Source: Clostridium sp. (lineage in GTDB: Bacteria > Bacillota > Clostridia > Acetivibrionales > Acetivibrionaceae). Taken from it: DNA of 34,686 nucleotides. Location: positions 1 to 34,686 of the forward strand of contig JAAYTO010000170.1 in NCBI GenBank assembly GCA_012523755.1. The letters are read 5' to 3'. Position numbers and translations under genes: made by a program. The notes under the pieces are model-generated. The model made no database searches. It saw only the letters and a program-made list of their open reading frames with translations, and had not been told where the DNA came from. Every line of letters starts with the position of its first letter. Position 1 is the first letter of the stretch. Positions 1 to 10,213 of the stretch are shown here, piece after piece.

Positions 1-60
1 AAAAAAGATCAAGAAAGATACCCTAAAAGAAGTTTGAGGTCCAGACGTTTTCTTGCCTGA
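1..60 (+). CDS. C-terminal end of an upstream CDS (partial; ...KKDQERYPKRSLRSRRFLA*)
   Basis: Frame 1 is open from base 1 to TGA at 58-60 with a basic C-terminus; a SecF-like neighbour is a guess only. Confidence 0.4.
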   Translation, partial: KKDQERYPKRSLRSRRFLA

Positions 61-244
61 ATATTAAATGCTGAAATGGCATTTTAAAAAACTCTCTTGT
101 GAGAGTATTGGCAGGAGATGGGTTCATGCTTTTACCGTGCCTTGAGGAATTGGGTTAATTGAATTATGTTTTCGAATGCATTATAATAAAATTTATATAT
201 TTCTTGAAAGAGGCATAAACACACTACTTAAAACAGGTGATTGA

Positions 245-2719
245 ATGATATGTTACAGAAATTGGGTTATGAATGATTTTCCTGAAGAAAAAGTTCGTAG
301 GCTGGCTAGTGAGGCAGGTATTTCAAAGCTTCTTGCCAAGGTCTTTTTGTCAAGAGGTGTTGAGGATCCGGGTTATATAACCGAGTTTTTGAATCCATCT
401 ATGGATAGGCTTCATAACCCTTTTTTAATGCGAGACATGGAAAAAGCAGTGGAAAGAATAATTAAGGCTCTTGATAACAACGAAAAAATACTTATTTACG
501 GAGATTATGATGTAGACGGTATAACCAGTACTTCAGTTCTTTATGATTTTTTTAGAAGCTTAAATAGGGATGTATGCTATTATATTCCCGATAGATTTAA
601 TGAGGGATACGGCATATCCATGGCATCAGTTGAAAAGATTCAGGGTATGGATATAGACCTGATGATTACTGTCGATTGCGGGATTACTGCTTTTGAAGAG
701 ATAAAATATTTATCCGGTAAAGGTTTGGATGTTATAATAACCGACCATCACGAGTGTAAGGAGGAGCTTCCGACGGCTTACGCTGTAATAAATCCTATGC
801 GTAGTGACTGTGACTATCCCTTTAAGAAGCTTGCGGGAGTGGGTGTCGCATATAAGCTTGTTGAGGCTGTTTCTATGCGAATGGATATAGAGGGAGTGGC
901 AGAACGTTACTTTGATCTGGTTGCCCTGGGTACCGTTGCGGATGTAGTTCCTCTTTTAGGGGAGAACAGGATTATTGTAAAGCATGGTCTACCTATGATT
1001 GAAAATACAACTAATATCGGATTGCGTGCTCTTTTAAGGGCATCCGGAGCGGAGGACAGGAAGGCTACTTCTTTTATGGTAAGCTTTTGTCTTGCTCCAA
1101 GGATAAATGCAGCGGGAAGAATTGGTGATGCGGCAAGGGCTGTAGACCTATTTACCACAAAGGAGGAAACGGAAGCTGTTAAGATAGCAACAGAACTTGA
1201 TCAAGAGAACAAATTACGTCAAGAAAATGAGCTTACTATTTTAGAAGAAGTAAAAAATATTATTGAAAAAAGTATAGACTTAAAGAAGGACAAGGTAATT
1301 GTTGTGGCAGGAGAAGGGTGGCATCATGGCATTATAGGCATAGTAGCTTCAAAAATTACCGATAAATACTATAGACCCTGCATAATTATTTCTGTTGAGG
1401 ATGACATGGCCAAAGGCTCAGGAAGAAGCATAGAAGGGTTTAATCTGTTTGAGGCGTTGGAACATTGTCAGAGCCTGCTGGAAAGGCATGGAGGACATGA
1501 GCAGGCAGCGGGGTTGACATTAAAGAGAGACAAGATTGATGACTTAAGGAGAAGGATAAATGAATATGCTGATTTAGTACTTGATAAATCAGCTCTTGTT
1601 CCTAAGATTAAGGTTGATGCAAGCATGACAAAGGAGGACATAGTACTCGAGAATGTCAGAATGATTGAGCTCTTAGAGCCTTTTGGAGCAAACAACCCTC
1701 AGCCGCTGCTAAGGTGTGACAATTTAGTAATTAATGAGGTGCGTGCTGTAGGACAAAATAAGCATGCGAAAATCAGATTTAATAATGACGGTCTTATTAC
1801 CGAAGCTATAGGATTTAATATGGGTGAAATAGTAAAGGTTTATGGCGAAGCGGATGTTGTCGATGTTGTATGTACTATGGAAGCAAATTTATGGAACGGT
1901 AATGAAAGTGTTCAACTAAATATAAAAGATTTGCGACCCGGATATAAGGTGATTAAGGAAAACAAGTTTTATATGAGCCTTGATCGAAGTGTCGATTTTA
2001 GTATCTCACAGAAGGATGATATGGTTGATGAGGTATTGTCGGGAATTAGAAAAATAAGCTCGGAGATAGACATTGTAGAAGCAATAAATGAGTTTCTTTC
2101 AAAAAATGAAAGGGTAGCAATTCTGGTAAACTCTATTAACGCGTTACACAGCATCGAATATGCCATGGAAAGATACTTGTTTCCAATTAGGGACAAATAC
2201 ATGACATACTACTTATGTACAGAACCGAGGGACAGTAAACCAGTATCCATAGTCGTGAATCCTTATCCAGCGAAGGAGTATCTTTCAAACTTTGACAGGG
2301 TGATATTGTATGGTGAATGGACATCAAAACATTATTTGTATAATATTGTAAGATTAATTGATTTGAGCAGGGTTTATGTTTATAATAGAATAATAATTGC
2401 ATTTAATGATGATGATATTTTATTGAAAAGACAGGACATGGTGGCGGTATTTAAATATTTAAAATCAAACTATGACCGGGATATTATTATAGAAAATCTG
2501 TTTGCCTTTGCCAGAGGAATTGAGAGACATTTTAATATTCCAATGAATTATTTCAAGGTAAAAAGGGCTATACAGGTTTTAGAGGAAATTTCAATCCTAG
2601 CAAAAATGCCCTTTGGCAAATATGGGTTGAAAATTACAATGCTTAATACAGGAAAAGACAAAAAGAATCTTGAAGATTCTCGTCTTTTTAAAAGTATTCA
2701 GTCGTTATTGAGTAGTTGA
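245..2719 (+). CDS. recJ: Single-stranded-DNA-specific exonuclease RecJ
   Basis: 824 aa; DHH motifs (YGDYDVDGITS, ITDHHE, LAPRINAAGRIG, GEGWHHGIIGIVASK, GGHEQAAG). Start could instead be the downstream ATG (MNDFPEEK). Confidence 0.95.
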   Translation: MICYRNWVMNDFPEEKVRRLASEAGISKLLAKVFLSRGVEDPGYITEFLNPSMDRLHNPFLMRDMEKAVERIIKALDNNEKILIYGDYDVDGITSTSVLYDFFRSLNRDVCYYIPDRFNEGYGISMASVEKIQGMDIDLMITVDCGITAFEEIKYLSGKGLDVIITDHHECKEELPTAYAVINPMRSDCDYPFKKLAGVGVAYKLVEAVSMRMDIEGVAERYFDLVALGTVADVVPLLGENRIIVKHGLPMIENTTNIGLRALLRASGAEDRKATSFMVSFCLAPRINAAGRIGDAARAVDLFTTKEETEAVKIATELDQENKLRQENELTILEEVKNIIEKSIDLKKDKVIVVAGEGWHHGIIGIVASKITDKYYRPCIIISVEDDMAKGSGRSIEGFNLFEALEHCQSLLERHGGHEQAAGLTLKRDKIDDLRRRINEYADLVLDKSALVPKIKVDASMTKEDIVLENVRMIELLEPFGANNPQPLLRCDNLVINEVRAVGQNKHAKIRFNNDGLITEAIGFNMGEIVKVYGEADVVDVVCTMEANLWNGNESVQLNIKDLRPGYKVIKENKFYMSLDRSVDFSISQKDDMVDEVLSGIRKISSEIDIVEAINEFLSKNERVAILVNSINALHSIEYAMERYLFPIRDKYMTYYLCTEPRDSKPVSIVVNPYPAKEYLSNFDRVILYGEWTSKHYLYNIVRLIDLSRVYVYNRIIIAFNDDDILLKRQDMVAVFKYLKSNYDRDIIIENLFAFARGIERHFNIPMNYFKVKRAIQVLEEISILAKMPFGKYGLKITMLNTGKDKKNLEDSRLFKSIQSLLSS

Positions 2720-2765
2720 GGGATTGATATATACAAAGCGTTTATTTTGTTATGGAGGGGTTAGT

Positions 2766-3281
2766 ATGGATTTAAAATCTAAATTAAGAGAGGTAATGAA
2801 TTTTCCAAAGGAAGGAATAAATTTTATTGACATTACGACAGTGCTTCAAGATGCACAGGCATTAAAGGAATGCATTGATGCGATGAAAGAAAAGATCGAG
2901 ACTTTTGGGGACTTTGATCTAATTGTAGGACCGGAATCAAGGGGGTTTATTTTTGGAACTCCCCTAGCATATGTTATGGGAAAAGGCTTTATACCTATTA
3001 GAAAAAAAGGCAAGCTCCCATATAAAACAATCAATGTGGAGTACCAACTTGAGTATGGGAAGGATATTCTTGAGATGCATATAGATGCTATAAAAGAGGG
3101 ACAAAAAATTGTTATTGTTGATGATCTCCTCGCAACGGGCGGAACTACGGAATCAAACATCAAACTGGTGGAACAGTTGGGGGGAGAAGTAGTGGGAATA
3201 GTCTATTTTGTTGAACTTTCCTTCCTAAACGGAAGGGACAGGTTGAAGAATTATAATGTTGAGTCCATTGTACAATATTAA
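2766..3281 (+). CDS. apt: Adenine phosphoribosyltransferase
   Basis: PRPP-binding motif VIVDDLLATGGT; GPESRGFIFG; start moved to ATG 2766 because of GGAGGGG just upstream (ORF track starts at 2724). Confidence 0.95.
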   Translation: MDLKSKLREVMNFPKEGINFIDITTVLQDAQALKECIDAMKEKIETFGDFDLIVGPESRGFIFGTPLAYVMGKGFIPIRKKGKLPYKTINVEYQLEYGKDILEMHIDAIKEGQKIVIVDDLLATGGTTESNIKLVEQLGGEVVGIVYFVELSFLNGRDRLKNYNVESIVQY

Positions 3282-3296
3282 ATTTTAGGGTTTAAA

Positions 3297-3380
3297 GGGT
3301 GTATATTAATCAAGCGAAGAAAAATGCGGAAGGAACTTGAGTTTCTGGAACATTTTTCTTTAAATTTATTTAATACACCC
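3297..3380 (+). ncRNA. Candidate structured element, copy 1 (GGGTGTAT...ATACACCC)
   Basis: Outer arms GGGTGTAT/ATACACCC; inner arms GAAGAAAAATG/CATTTTTCTTT; 3' half closely matches 34452-34540. Confidence 0.55.
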
Positions 3381-3415
3381 GTATTTAAATCGGGATTGAC
3401 TTGGGGGAATACTTA

Positions 3416-5593
3416 ATGGATGATGGCTATAAACGGCTTATAAGAAAAATAAGAAAATACAACCCAGACTGCGATTTTGATCTTATTGAAAAGGCTCACA
3501 ATATATCACTGGAGGCTCATCAGGGCCAGCAGAGAGTTTCCGGAGATCCTTTCATTGTGCATCCTATGGAAGTTGCCAATATATTGGCTGATTTTGAGCT
3601 TGATTGTACTGCTATTGTTGCAGGTATACTTCATGATACTATTGAAGATACCACTTGTACCTATAAGGAGATTAAGGAGAAGTTTGGGGAAGAAGTAGCC
3701 AGTTTGGTGGATGGTGTAACCAAACTGGGTAAGATTCCTTATACGTCAAAGGAAGAGTTACAGGCCGAGAATTTAAGGAAAATGTTTCTTGCAATGGCAA
3801 AAGATATTAGAGTCATGCTTATAAAGCTGGCTGACCGTTTGCACAATATGAGAACCCTCAAGTATATGTCTCCCGAAAAACAAATCGAAAAAGCCAAGGA
3901 AACCTTGGAGATATATGCACCTCTTGCCCATAGGCTTGGTATATCCAAGATTAAGTGGGAGCTTGAGGATCTATGCTTTAGATATTTAGACTCAAAGGGC
4001 TATTACGAATTGGTAAACAAAATAGCCCAGAAAAGAAGAGAAAGAGAAGCATTTATAGCAAAAATAATCGAAACTCTCCAAGAGAAAACTATTGAGATTG
4101 GAATAGAAGCACGTATTGAGGGCAGACCCAAGCATTTTTATAGTATTTACAGAAAGATGATTCAGCAAAACAAAACCTTAGATCAAATCTTTGATCTATT
4201 TGCCCTAAGGGTAATTGTAAATTCGGTAAAGGACTGTTATGCTGTGCTGGGGCTTGTTCATGAGATATATAAACCTATGCCCGGTAGATTTAAGGATTAT
4301 ATAGCCATGCCAAAGCCTAACATGTATCAGTCCCTTCATACCACTTTAATTGGGCATGAAGGTATTCCCTTTGAGGTGCAGATAAGGACATGGGAAATGC
4401 ATAGAGTAGCTGAAGTGGGAATTGCAGCTCACTGGCGGTATAAGGAGGGCAAAGCAGCTGATGAAGGATCGGACAACAAGCTTTCATGGTTGAGGCAGCT
4501 TTTAGAGTGGCAGAAGGAAATGCGGGATGCTAGTGAGTTTATGGAGACCTTGAAAATAGACCTTTTTACCGATGAGGTTTTTGTCTTTACTCCTAAAGGG
4601 GATGTTATCAGTCTTCCTGCCGGTTCAACACCGATAGATTTTGCCTATTACATTCATAGTGCTATTGGAAACAAGATGTCCGGTGCAAAGGTGAATAATA
4701 AGCTTGTTCCCATCGAGTATGTTTTAAAGAACGGAGATATTGTAGAAATATTAACCTCATCCAATGTACATGGACCAAGCCGTGATTGGTTGAAAATCGT
4801 TAAGAGCTCTCAGGCCAAGAATAAAATTAATCAATGGTTTAAAAAAGAAAAAAGGGAAGAAAATATTATAAGGGGTAAAGAGATGATTGAAAGGGAGTTG
4901 AAAAAGCAGGCTTTTACCTACAATCAACTCTTTAAGCCTGAATGGGTTGAAATAATAATAAAAAAGTATACCTTTAGTTCTTTGGATGATATTTATGCTG
5001 CAATAGGTTATGGTGCAATGACTGCTAACAGAGTCATCTCCCGGCTGAAAGAGGAGTACAGAAAAAGCATTAAGCTGGATGAATTTACTGAACATATGGC
5101 TGAGGCGATTGAACAAAAAAAGAAAACTGTTACGAAAAACCTTCCTGAAAACGGTGTTATAGTGAAAGGAATTAAAAACTGTCTTGTAAGAATTTCCAGA
5201 TGTTGTAATCCTGTTCCCGGTGATGATATTATTGGTTATATCACAAGAGGAAGAGGCGTGTCGATACACCGCAAGGACTGCATAAATATAACAAATAATA
5301 TTGATGGTGATAATCGGCTTATTGAGGTCAGTTGGTATACTTCAAACAATGTGGCATATAAGGCTGATATTACAGTAATGGCCAATGACAGGACTGCACT
5401 TTTGATGGATATAACCAATGTTATTGGTGAAGCCAAGATTCCGCTTAAGGCAATGAATGCCAGGACTACCAAGGATCAGATTGCAATTATGAACTTAACT
5501 CTGGAGATAACAAATACTGAACAGCTTGAGAAAATAATAAAAAAAATCAGAAGGGTTAATGGGGTGTTTGAGGTTACCAGAAACAGGCAATAA
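3416..5593 (+). CDS. relA: Bifunctional (p)ppGpp synthetase/hydrolase, RelA/SpoT family
   Basis: HD domain (HPMEVANIL...AGILHDTIEDT), synthetase domain (GRPKHFYSIYRKM), TGS and ACT-like C-terminus. ORF track starts at TTG 3401; ATG 3416 preferred after GGGGGAA. Confidence 0.95.
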   Translation: MDDGYKRLIRKIRKYNPDCDFDLIEKAHNISLEAHQGQQRVSGDPFIVHPMEVANILADFELDCTAIVAGILHDTIEDTTCTYKEIKEKFGEEVASLVDGVTKLGKIPYTSKEELQAENLRKMFLAMAKDIRVMLIKLADRLHNMRTLKYMSPEKQIEKAKETLEIYAPLAHRLGISKIKWELEDLCFRYLDSKGYYELVNKIAQKRREREAFIAKIIETLQEKTIEIGIEARIEGRPKHFYSIYRKMIQQNKTLDQIFDLFALRVIVNSVKDCYAVLGLVHEIYKPMPGRFKDYIAMPKPNMYQSLHTTLIGHEGIPFEVQIRTWEMHRVAEVGIAAHWRYKEGKAADEGSDNKLSWLRQLLEWQKEMRDASEFMETLKIDLFTDEVFVFTPKGDVISLPAGSTPIDFAYYIHSAIGNKMSGAKVNNKLVPIEYVLKNGDIVEILTSSNVHGPSRDWLKIVKSSQAKNKINQWFKKEKREENIIRGKEMIERELKKQAFTYNQLFKPEWVEIIIKKYTFSSLDDIYAAIGYGAMTANRVISRLKEEYRKSIKLDEFTEHMAEAIEQKKKTVTKNLPENGVIVKGIKNCLVRISRCCNPVPGDDIIGYITRGRGVSIHRKDCINITNNIDGDNRLIEVSWYTSNNVAYKADITVMANDRTALLMDITNVIGEAKIPLKAMNARTTKDQIAIMNLTLEITNTEQLEKIIKKIRRVNGVFEVTRNRQ

Positions 5594-5625
5594 TGAGGAT
5601 TTAAATATATAAAGGGGATATTGTA

Positions 5626-6075
5626 ATGAGAGCAGTTGTTCAGAGGGTGAAATCTTCTAAGGTTACAGTTGAAGGTGAAACTGTAGGGGCAATCGAAAAA
5701 GGTTTAATGGTTCTTTTAGGTGTGGGTGCAGATGACACTGAAAGGGATGTAGAATACCTTGCAGACAAGATTGTCAACCTAAGGATTTTTGAGGATGAAA
5801 ACGGAAAAATGAACATTTCATTAAAGGATGTGGGTGGTGACCTTCTTGTGGTATCGCAGTTTACGCTGTATGGGGACTGCAGGAAGGGAAAAAGACCTAG
5901 CTTTGACAAGGCTGCCGGGGCTAAGAAGGCAGAAGAGCTTTATGAAAGGTTTGTAAAGGCTTGCAGAGATTATGGTTTGAAAGTTGAGAGCGGCAAATTT
6001 CAGGCTGAAATGATGGTTGAAATCTATAATAACGGACCGGTTACAATCCTTTTAGACAGCAGTAAGGAATTTTAA
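5626..6075 (+). CDS. dtd: D-aminoacyl-tRNA deacylase
   Basis: [45 protein letters not shown] motif. Confidence 0.95.
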   Translation: MRAVVQRVKSSKVTVEGETVGAIEKGLMVLLGVGADDTERDVEYLADKIVNLRIFEDENGKMNISLKDVGGDLLVVSQFTLYGDCRKGKRPSFDKAAGAKKAEELYERFVKACRDYGLKVESGKFQAEMMVEIYNNGPVTILLDSSKEF

Positions 6076-6151
6076 GTTTTGAACAGGGTAATGGGGGTTA
6101 TTTAGGACGAAATTTATAAATACTATAACTATTGAATAGGTGGAGGATACT

Positions 6152-6754
6152 ATGATATTGGAATGTATACCCTATGGACTTTTCGGTTCAAACTGTTATA
6201 TTGTCGGAGACAAGGGAGAGGGAGTGGTTATTGACCCTGGCTGTGATCCGGATGAAATAATCAGGGTGGCTCGGAAGAACGATCTTTCTATAAAATATAT
6301 TATAATAACCCATGGACATATTGATCATATGATTTCTGTGGAAGAAGTGCGTGAAAAGACAGGGGCAAAGGTTCTTATACATGAGGGGGATGCGGATAAA
6401 CTGACAGACTCTTCCTTAAACGATGCCCTTGGCATGGGGATGGGCATTACATGCAAAAAAGCTGATAGGTTATTGCATGACGGAGACAGGCTGAGGGTCG
6501 GAGAAATCGATTTTGAAATAATACATACCCCCGGGCACTCCGCAGGAGGTATTTGTATAAAAGCAAAAGACTGGGTTTTCACTGGAGACACCCTTTTTAA
6601 TATGGGTATCGGAAGAACCGATTTTGCTGACGGGGATATGGAAACACTTCTGGGCTCAATTAAAACAAAGCTATTGGTACTTGACGACAGCACCGTTGTA
6701 TATCCCGGGCATGGTGAACCTACCACGATAGGAGCTGAAAAGAGAAGGTTTTAA
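6152..6754 (+). CDS. MBL-fold (glyoxalase II-like) metal-dependent hydrolase
   Basis: THGHIDHM, HTPGHSAGG, FTGDTLF, YPGHGEPTT motifs; GGAGG upstream of ATG 6152. Confidence 0.9.
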   Translation: MILECIPYGLFGSNCYIVGDKGEGVVIDPGCDPDEIIRVARKNDLSIKYIIITHGHIDHMISVEEVREKTGAKVLIHEGDADKLTDSSLNDALGMGMGITCKKADRLLHDGDRLRVGEIDFEIIHTPGHSAGGICIKAKDWVFTGDTLFNMGIGRTDFADGDMETLLGSIKTKLLVLDDSTVVYPGHGEPTTIGAEKRRF

Positions 6755-6793
6755 TCACGAGGTGGCAAGCTGTATAAGACTGGTGGGAGTACA

Positions 6794-8287
6794 ATGAAAA
6801 TTTACATAAGACTTGAGGGTCACGATTTTAAATACGAGATAGAGGACGTAATAAGGCTTTTCTTTGGGAATGGAGATATAAATATAGAATACCGGGATTT
6901 AGGAGAGGATAATTCGGGTTTTATTCTATATTCCGGTCTGGAAAGGCTGATAACGGCTGATGAAAAGCACTGTATAAAAACTATGCTTGAAGTAAATGGC
7001 GACATAAAATTTATTGAGAATGAAATTATAGCGATATCCTCCGAGGAGGATGAGCATGAGGTAAAAAAGATAAAAAAGAGGGAAATCAAAAGGCAGGTTT
7101 ACAGGGCTTTGTCGCGGTACACGGCAAAAAAGATGCCCTGGGGAGTGTTGACGGGAATAAGGCCTGCCAAAATAGTGCATGAATTAATGAACAGAGGTCT
7201 TGACCGGGAGCAAATCTATTCAAGGCTGACGGATTATTATTATGTATCCGGGAAAAAGGCAGAACTCTTATATAACATTGCTCAAAAGGAGAAGCCCGTG
7301 CTGGATAGTGCAGGATACGATAAGATAAGCATTTATATTGGAATACCTTTTTGCCCCACAAGATGTTTGTACTGTTCTTTTACATCAAATCCCGTAAAGA
7401 AATATGCCCCTTTCGTAAAAGACTATATTGGGGCCCTAAAAAAGGAAATATCTGGTGTTGGTGAGATTCTCGATTCGAAGGGGTTTACGGTTCAGAGTAT
7501 TTATATAGGAGGAGGTACGCCTACCTCTATTGATGCTTCTTATCTTGAAGAACTCCTTATCCATATTGAGAAGGTTTTTAATATGACGGAAACAAAAGAG
7601 TATACATTGGAGGCCGGCCGTCCGGACTCAATCGATGGAAAAAAGCTGGAGGTAATTAAAAAGAGTAAAGTAAACAGGATAAGTATAAATCCGCAGTCCA
7701 TGAACGATGAGGTTTTAAGAGACATCGGCAGACTTCATACGGCAAAAGATATTGTTGATGCCTTTAACCTCGCGAGAAATATGGGATTTGACAATATTAA
7801 CATGGATGTTATTGCAGGACTTCCGGGAGAAAGACTTGAGGATTTTAAGTATACATTGAAAAGAATTGCTGAACTCGATCCTGAAAGCATTACAGTTCAT
7901 ACAATGGCAATCAAGCGGGCATCAAGGCTTAACGAAGATAAGGACAGCTATAGATTGATATCCGGAAATGAGGTTGCTAAGATGGTGGATGCTGCTTATG
8001 ATTTTATAACAAAGAATGGTCTTGAGCCCTATTATATATACCGGCAGAAGAATATGCTGGGAAACCTTGAAAACATAGGCTACAGCAGACCGGGGTATGA
8101 GTGTATGTATAATATTCAAATCATGGAGGAAAAACAGACGATAATAGCTTTAGGGGCAGGAGCCGTAACCAAGGTTGTTTTCCCTGAAAATGATAGAATA
8201 GAGAGGACTTTTAATGTAAAGAGCGTTGAGGAGTATGTTGACCGAATTGAAGAAATGATTGGTAGAAAACGCAGTTTGATTGACTAG
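6794..8287 (+). CDS. hemZ: Oxygen-independent coproporphyrinogen III oxidase-like radical SAM protein HemZ
   Basis: Radical SAM CPTRCLYCSF, YIGGGTPTS; N-terminal extension typical of HemZ. Confidence 0.9.
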   Translation: MKIYIRLEGHDFKYEIEDVIRLFFGNGDINIEYRDLGEDNSGFILYSGLERLITADEKHCIKTMLEVNGDIKFIENEIIAISSEEDEHEVKKIKKREIKRQVYRALSRYTAKKMPWGVLTGIRPAKIVHELMNRGLDREQIYSRLTDYYYVSGKKAELLYNIAQKEKPVLDSAGYDKISIYIGIPFCPTRCLYCSFTSNPVKKYAPFVKDYIGALKKEISGVGEILDSKGFTVQSIYIGGGTPTSIDASYLEELLIHIEKVFNMTETKEYTLEAGRPDSIDGKKLEVIKKSKVNRISINPQSMNDEVLRDIGRLHTAKDIVDAFNLARNMGFDNINMDVIAGLPGERLEDFKYTLKRIAELDPESITVHTMAIKRASRLNEDKDSYRLISGNEVAKMVDAAYDFITKNGLEPYYIYRQKNMLGNLENIGYSRPGYECMYNIQIMEEKQTIIALGAGAVTKVVFPENDRIERTFNVKSVEEYVDRIEEMIGRKRSLID

Positions 8288-8378
8288 TACCAAATTATGG
8301 AACACATTTACTATTGCAAATGTATCAATAAAAAAGTATTATTATATTAAGCATACTAAATACAAGGAGGGCCAATTA

Positions 8379-8768
8379 ATGTATTGTAGAAATTGTGGTA
8401 ATCAGATGGAAGGTCAGGCTGCAATATGTGTAAAATGTGGTGCAGCAAGGAACAATGGCGATAATTTCTGTCACAACTGCGGTCAGGCAACTAGTGCAGG
8501 TGCTCAAGTTTGTGTCAATTGTGGTGTTAAACTTGCAGGAGGAGACGAACAAAAGTCTAAGCTGGCAGCTGGTCTACTGGGTATCTTTCTTGGCGGATTA
8601 GGTATACACAGATTTTACTTGGGTTATACAACTATGGGTATAATTCAAATTGTAGTCAGCTTGATAACCTGTGGTGCCGGTTCAATATGGGGCTTTATTG
8701 AGGGTATTTTAATACTTTGTGGAAGCACTATAACAAAAGATGCTAAAGGTAACCCTTTGAAGGATTAA
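8379..8768 (+). CDS. Zinc-ribbon / TM2 domain protein
   Basis: CRNCGN..CVKCG, CHNCG..CVNCG; TM2 motif GLLGIFLGGLGIHRFYLGY; AAGGAGGG upstream of ATG 8379 (ORF track start 8280 is longer). Confidence 0.85.
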   Translation: MYCRNCGNQMEGQAAICVKCGAARNNGDNFCHNCGQATSAGAQVCVNCGVKLAGGDEQKSKLAAGLLGIFLGGLGIHRFYLGYTTMGIIQIVVSLITCGAGSIWGFIEGILILCGSTITKDAKGNPLKD

Positions 8769-8807
8769 TAATTAAATATTTCTGTATCTTAACAATAGTA
8801 TGAATTT

Positions 8808-8845
8808 AAAATGTCTGGATATTTGAATCTGGACATTTTGCATTT
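8808..8845 (+). terminator. Probable rho-independent terminator
   Basis: AAAATGTC...GACATTTT followed by GCATTTTT. Confidence 0.5.
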
Positions 8846-9004
8846 TTAAATAAATTTTGATGAATGAAAAGTAATTGAAATGTTTATTTTGCTTAGGTTT
8901 TAAAGGCTCTAAGAATGGTGTTTGTGAATATTTTATGTAAATTATAATGGAAAATGTAGCATTGTGTATAATTTTGTAGTATAATATATTTATCTGAAAT
9001 ATGG

Positions 9005-9028
9005 TTACAGAAGTTTTAGTTTCTGTAA
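9005..9028. promoter_or_regulatory. Inverted repeat upstream of the Tad locus
   Basis: TTACAGAA-8 nt-TTCTGTAA. Confidence 0.35.
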
Positions 9029-9077
9029 TAAGGTATTATTTTTTTGTTTTGGCAGTACCAAAGTAGGAGGGAAGTTT

Positions 9078-10196
9078 ATGCCTACTCTGAATCTCATTAT
9101 TGCGGATAAGGATCAGCCTTATCTAGACACGCTTGTTGACTTTCTTTATTCTAAGTATGGAAACAGGTTCTATGTTCAATCCTTTTCAAATGAAAACACC
9201 TTTAATGAGTATATTGAAAAAGCTGAGCGGATAGATATTCTTCTTATAAGCCCGGAGTTTTACTCAAAGGAGCTTGACCTTGAAAAGGTAGTTGCACCAA
9301 TAATTTTATCAGCCGGAATTATTTCGGAAGATATAAAAAACTATAAAATAATAAATAAGTATCAAACAGGTGATAAGCTGGTAAGCAGCATTTTAAATAT
9401 TTTTTCTGAGACAAGCAATTATGAGTTTTGTACAGAGGATAGCGATAAACGCACCAAGGTGATTACCTTTTATTCGCCGTGCGGAGGAGCCGGTAAATCT
9501 ACCTTAGCTGTTGGTACAAGCGTGCAATGTGCACAAAACAATATGAGCACCTTCTATCTTAATTTCGAAAAATTTCCCAGCACGGGTCTTTATTTTGATT
9601 CTAACAACAGCAGTCAGAATTTTTCCAATATTTTGTATTATCTGAAGGAGAATAATAAAAACCTGTCTCTTAAAATTGAAGGCAGCAGGTCTATTGACCG
9701 TTCAACGGGGGTTCATTATTTTTCACCTCCCGAAAATGTTTTTGATATAGATGAATTAACGTCGGATGAAGTAAAAAAGCTTGTTGGTCAGTTGATAAAA
9801 ATGGCATGCTATGATGTGGTTATTATGGATATCAGTTCCGAGTTGAATGATGTAAACATTTCAGTATTAGAATGCAGTGATTTAGTATATTTTGTTCTGC
9901 CTTATGATACGGTTTCGAAACATAAACTGGAAATGCTCATGAAAGGATTTGAAATACTGAGCAAAAGAGAAGGTATACATTTTTTGGAAAGGGCACAGCT
10001 TATACTGAATAAATGCATAAATTCAGGTCTTTCTGATTTAGTTAATCTTGTTTTGAATGGCAAGCCTGCCTTTTTGCATATTCCATATATAAAAGGTCTA
10101 GATGCGAGTTTTGGTACCGAATATCTTGCGGATTTGGATAATCCGTTGGGCAACTCTATAAATCAAATAGTTCAAAGGCTTATAAAGGAGCAGTAA
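9078..10196 (+). CDS. TadZ/CpaE-like ParA-family ATPase with receiver-like N-terminus
   Basis: P-loop FYSPCGGAGKSTLAVG; VVIMDISSELND; gene order before cpaF; GGAGGG RBS. Confidence 0.8.
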   Translation: MPTLNLIIADKDQPYLDTLVDFLYSKYGNRFYVQSFSNENTFNEYIEKAERIDILLISPEFYSKELDLEKVVAPIILSAGIISEDIKNYKIINKYQTGDKLVSSILNIFSETSNYEFCTEDSDKRTKVITFYSPCGGAGKSTLAVGTSVQCAQNNMSTFYLNFEKFPSTGLYFDSNNSSQNFSNILYYLKENNKNLSLKIEGSRSIDRSTGVHYFSPPENVFDIDELTSDEVKKLVGQLIKMACYDVVIMDISSELNDVNISVLECSDLVYFVLPYDTVSKHKLEMLMKGFEILSKREGIHFLERAQLILNKCINSGLSDLVNLVLNGKPAFLHIPYIKGLDASFGTEYLADLDNPLGNSINQIVQRLIKEQ

Positions 10197-10213
10197 TTGA
10201 GTAAGGTGGTTTT

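Noticed and set aside
91-106. ACTCTC-TTGT-GAGAGT hairpin upstream of recJ as a regulatory element
   Set aside because: Short isolated hairpin without a T tract, second copy or other support.
4757-5269. 170-aa minus-strand ORF opposite relA/spoT
   Set aside because: Antisense to confident CDS; low-complexity hydrophobic composition typical of shadow ORFs.
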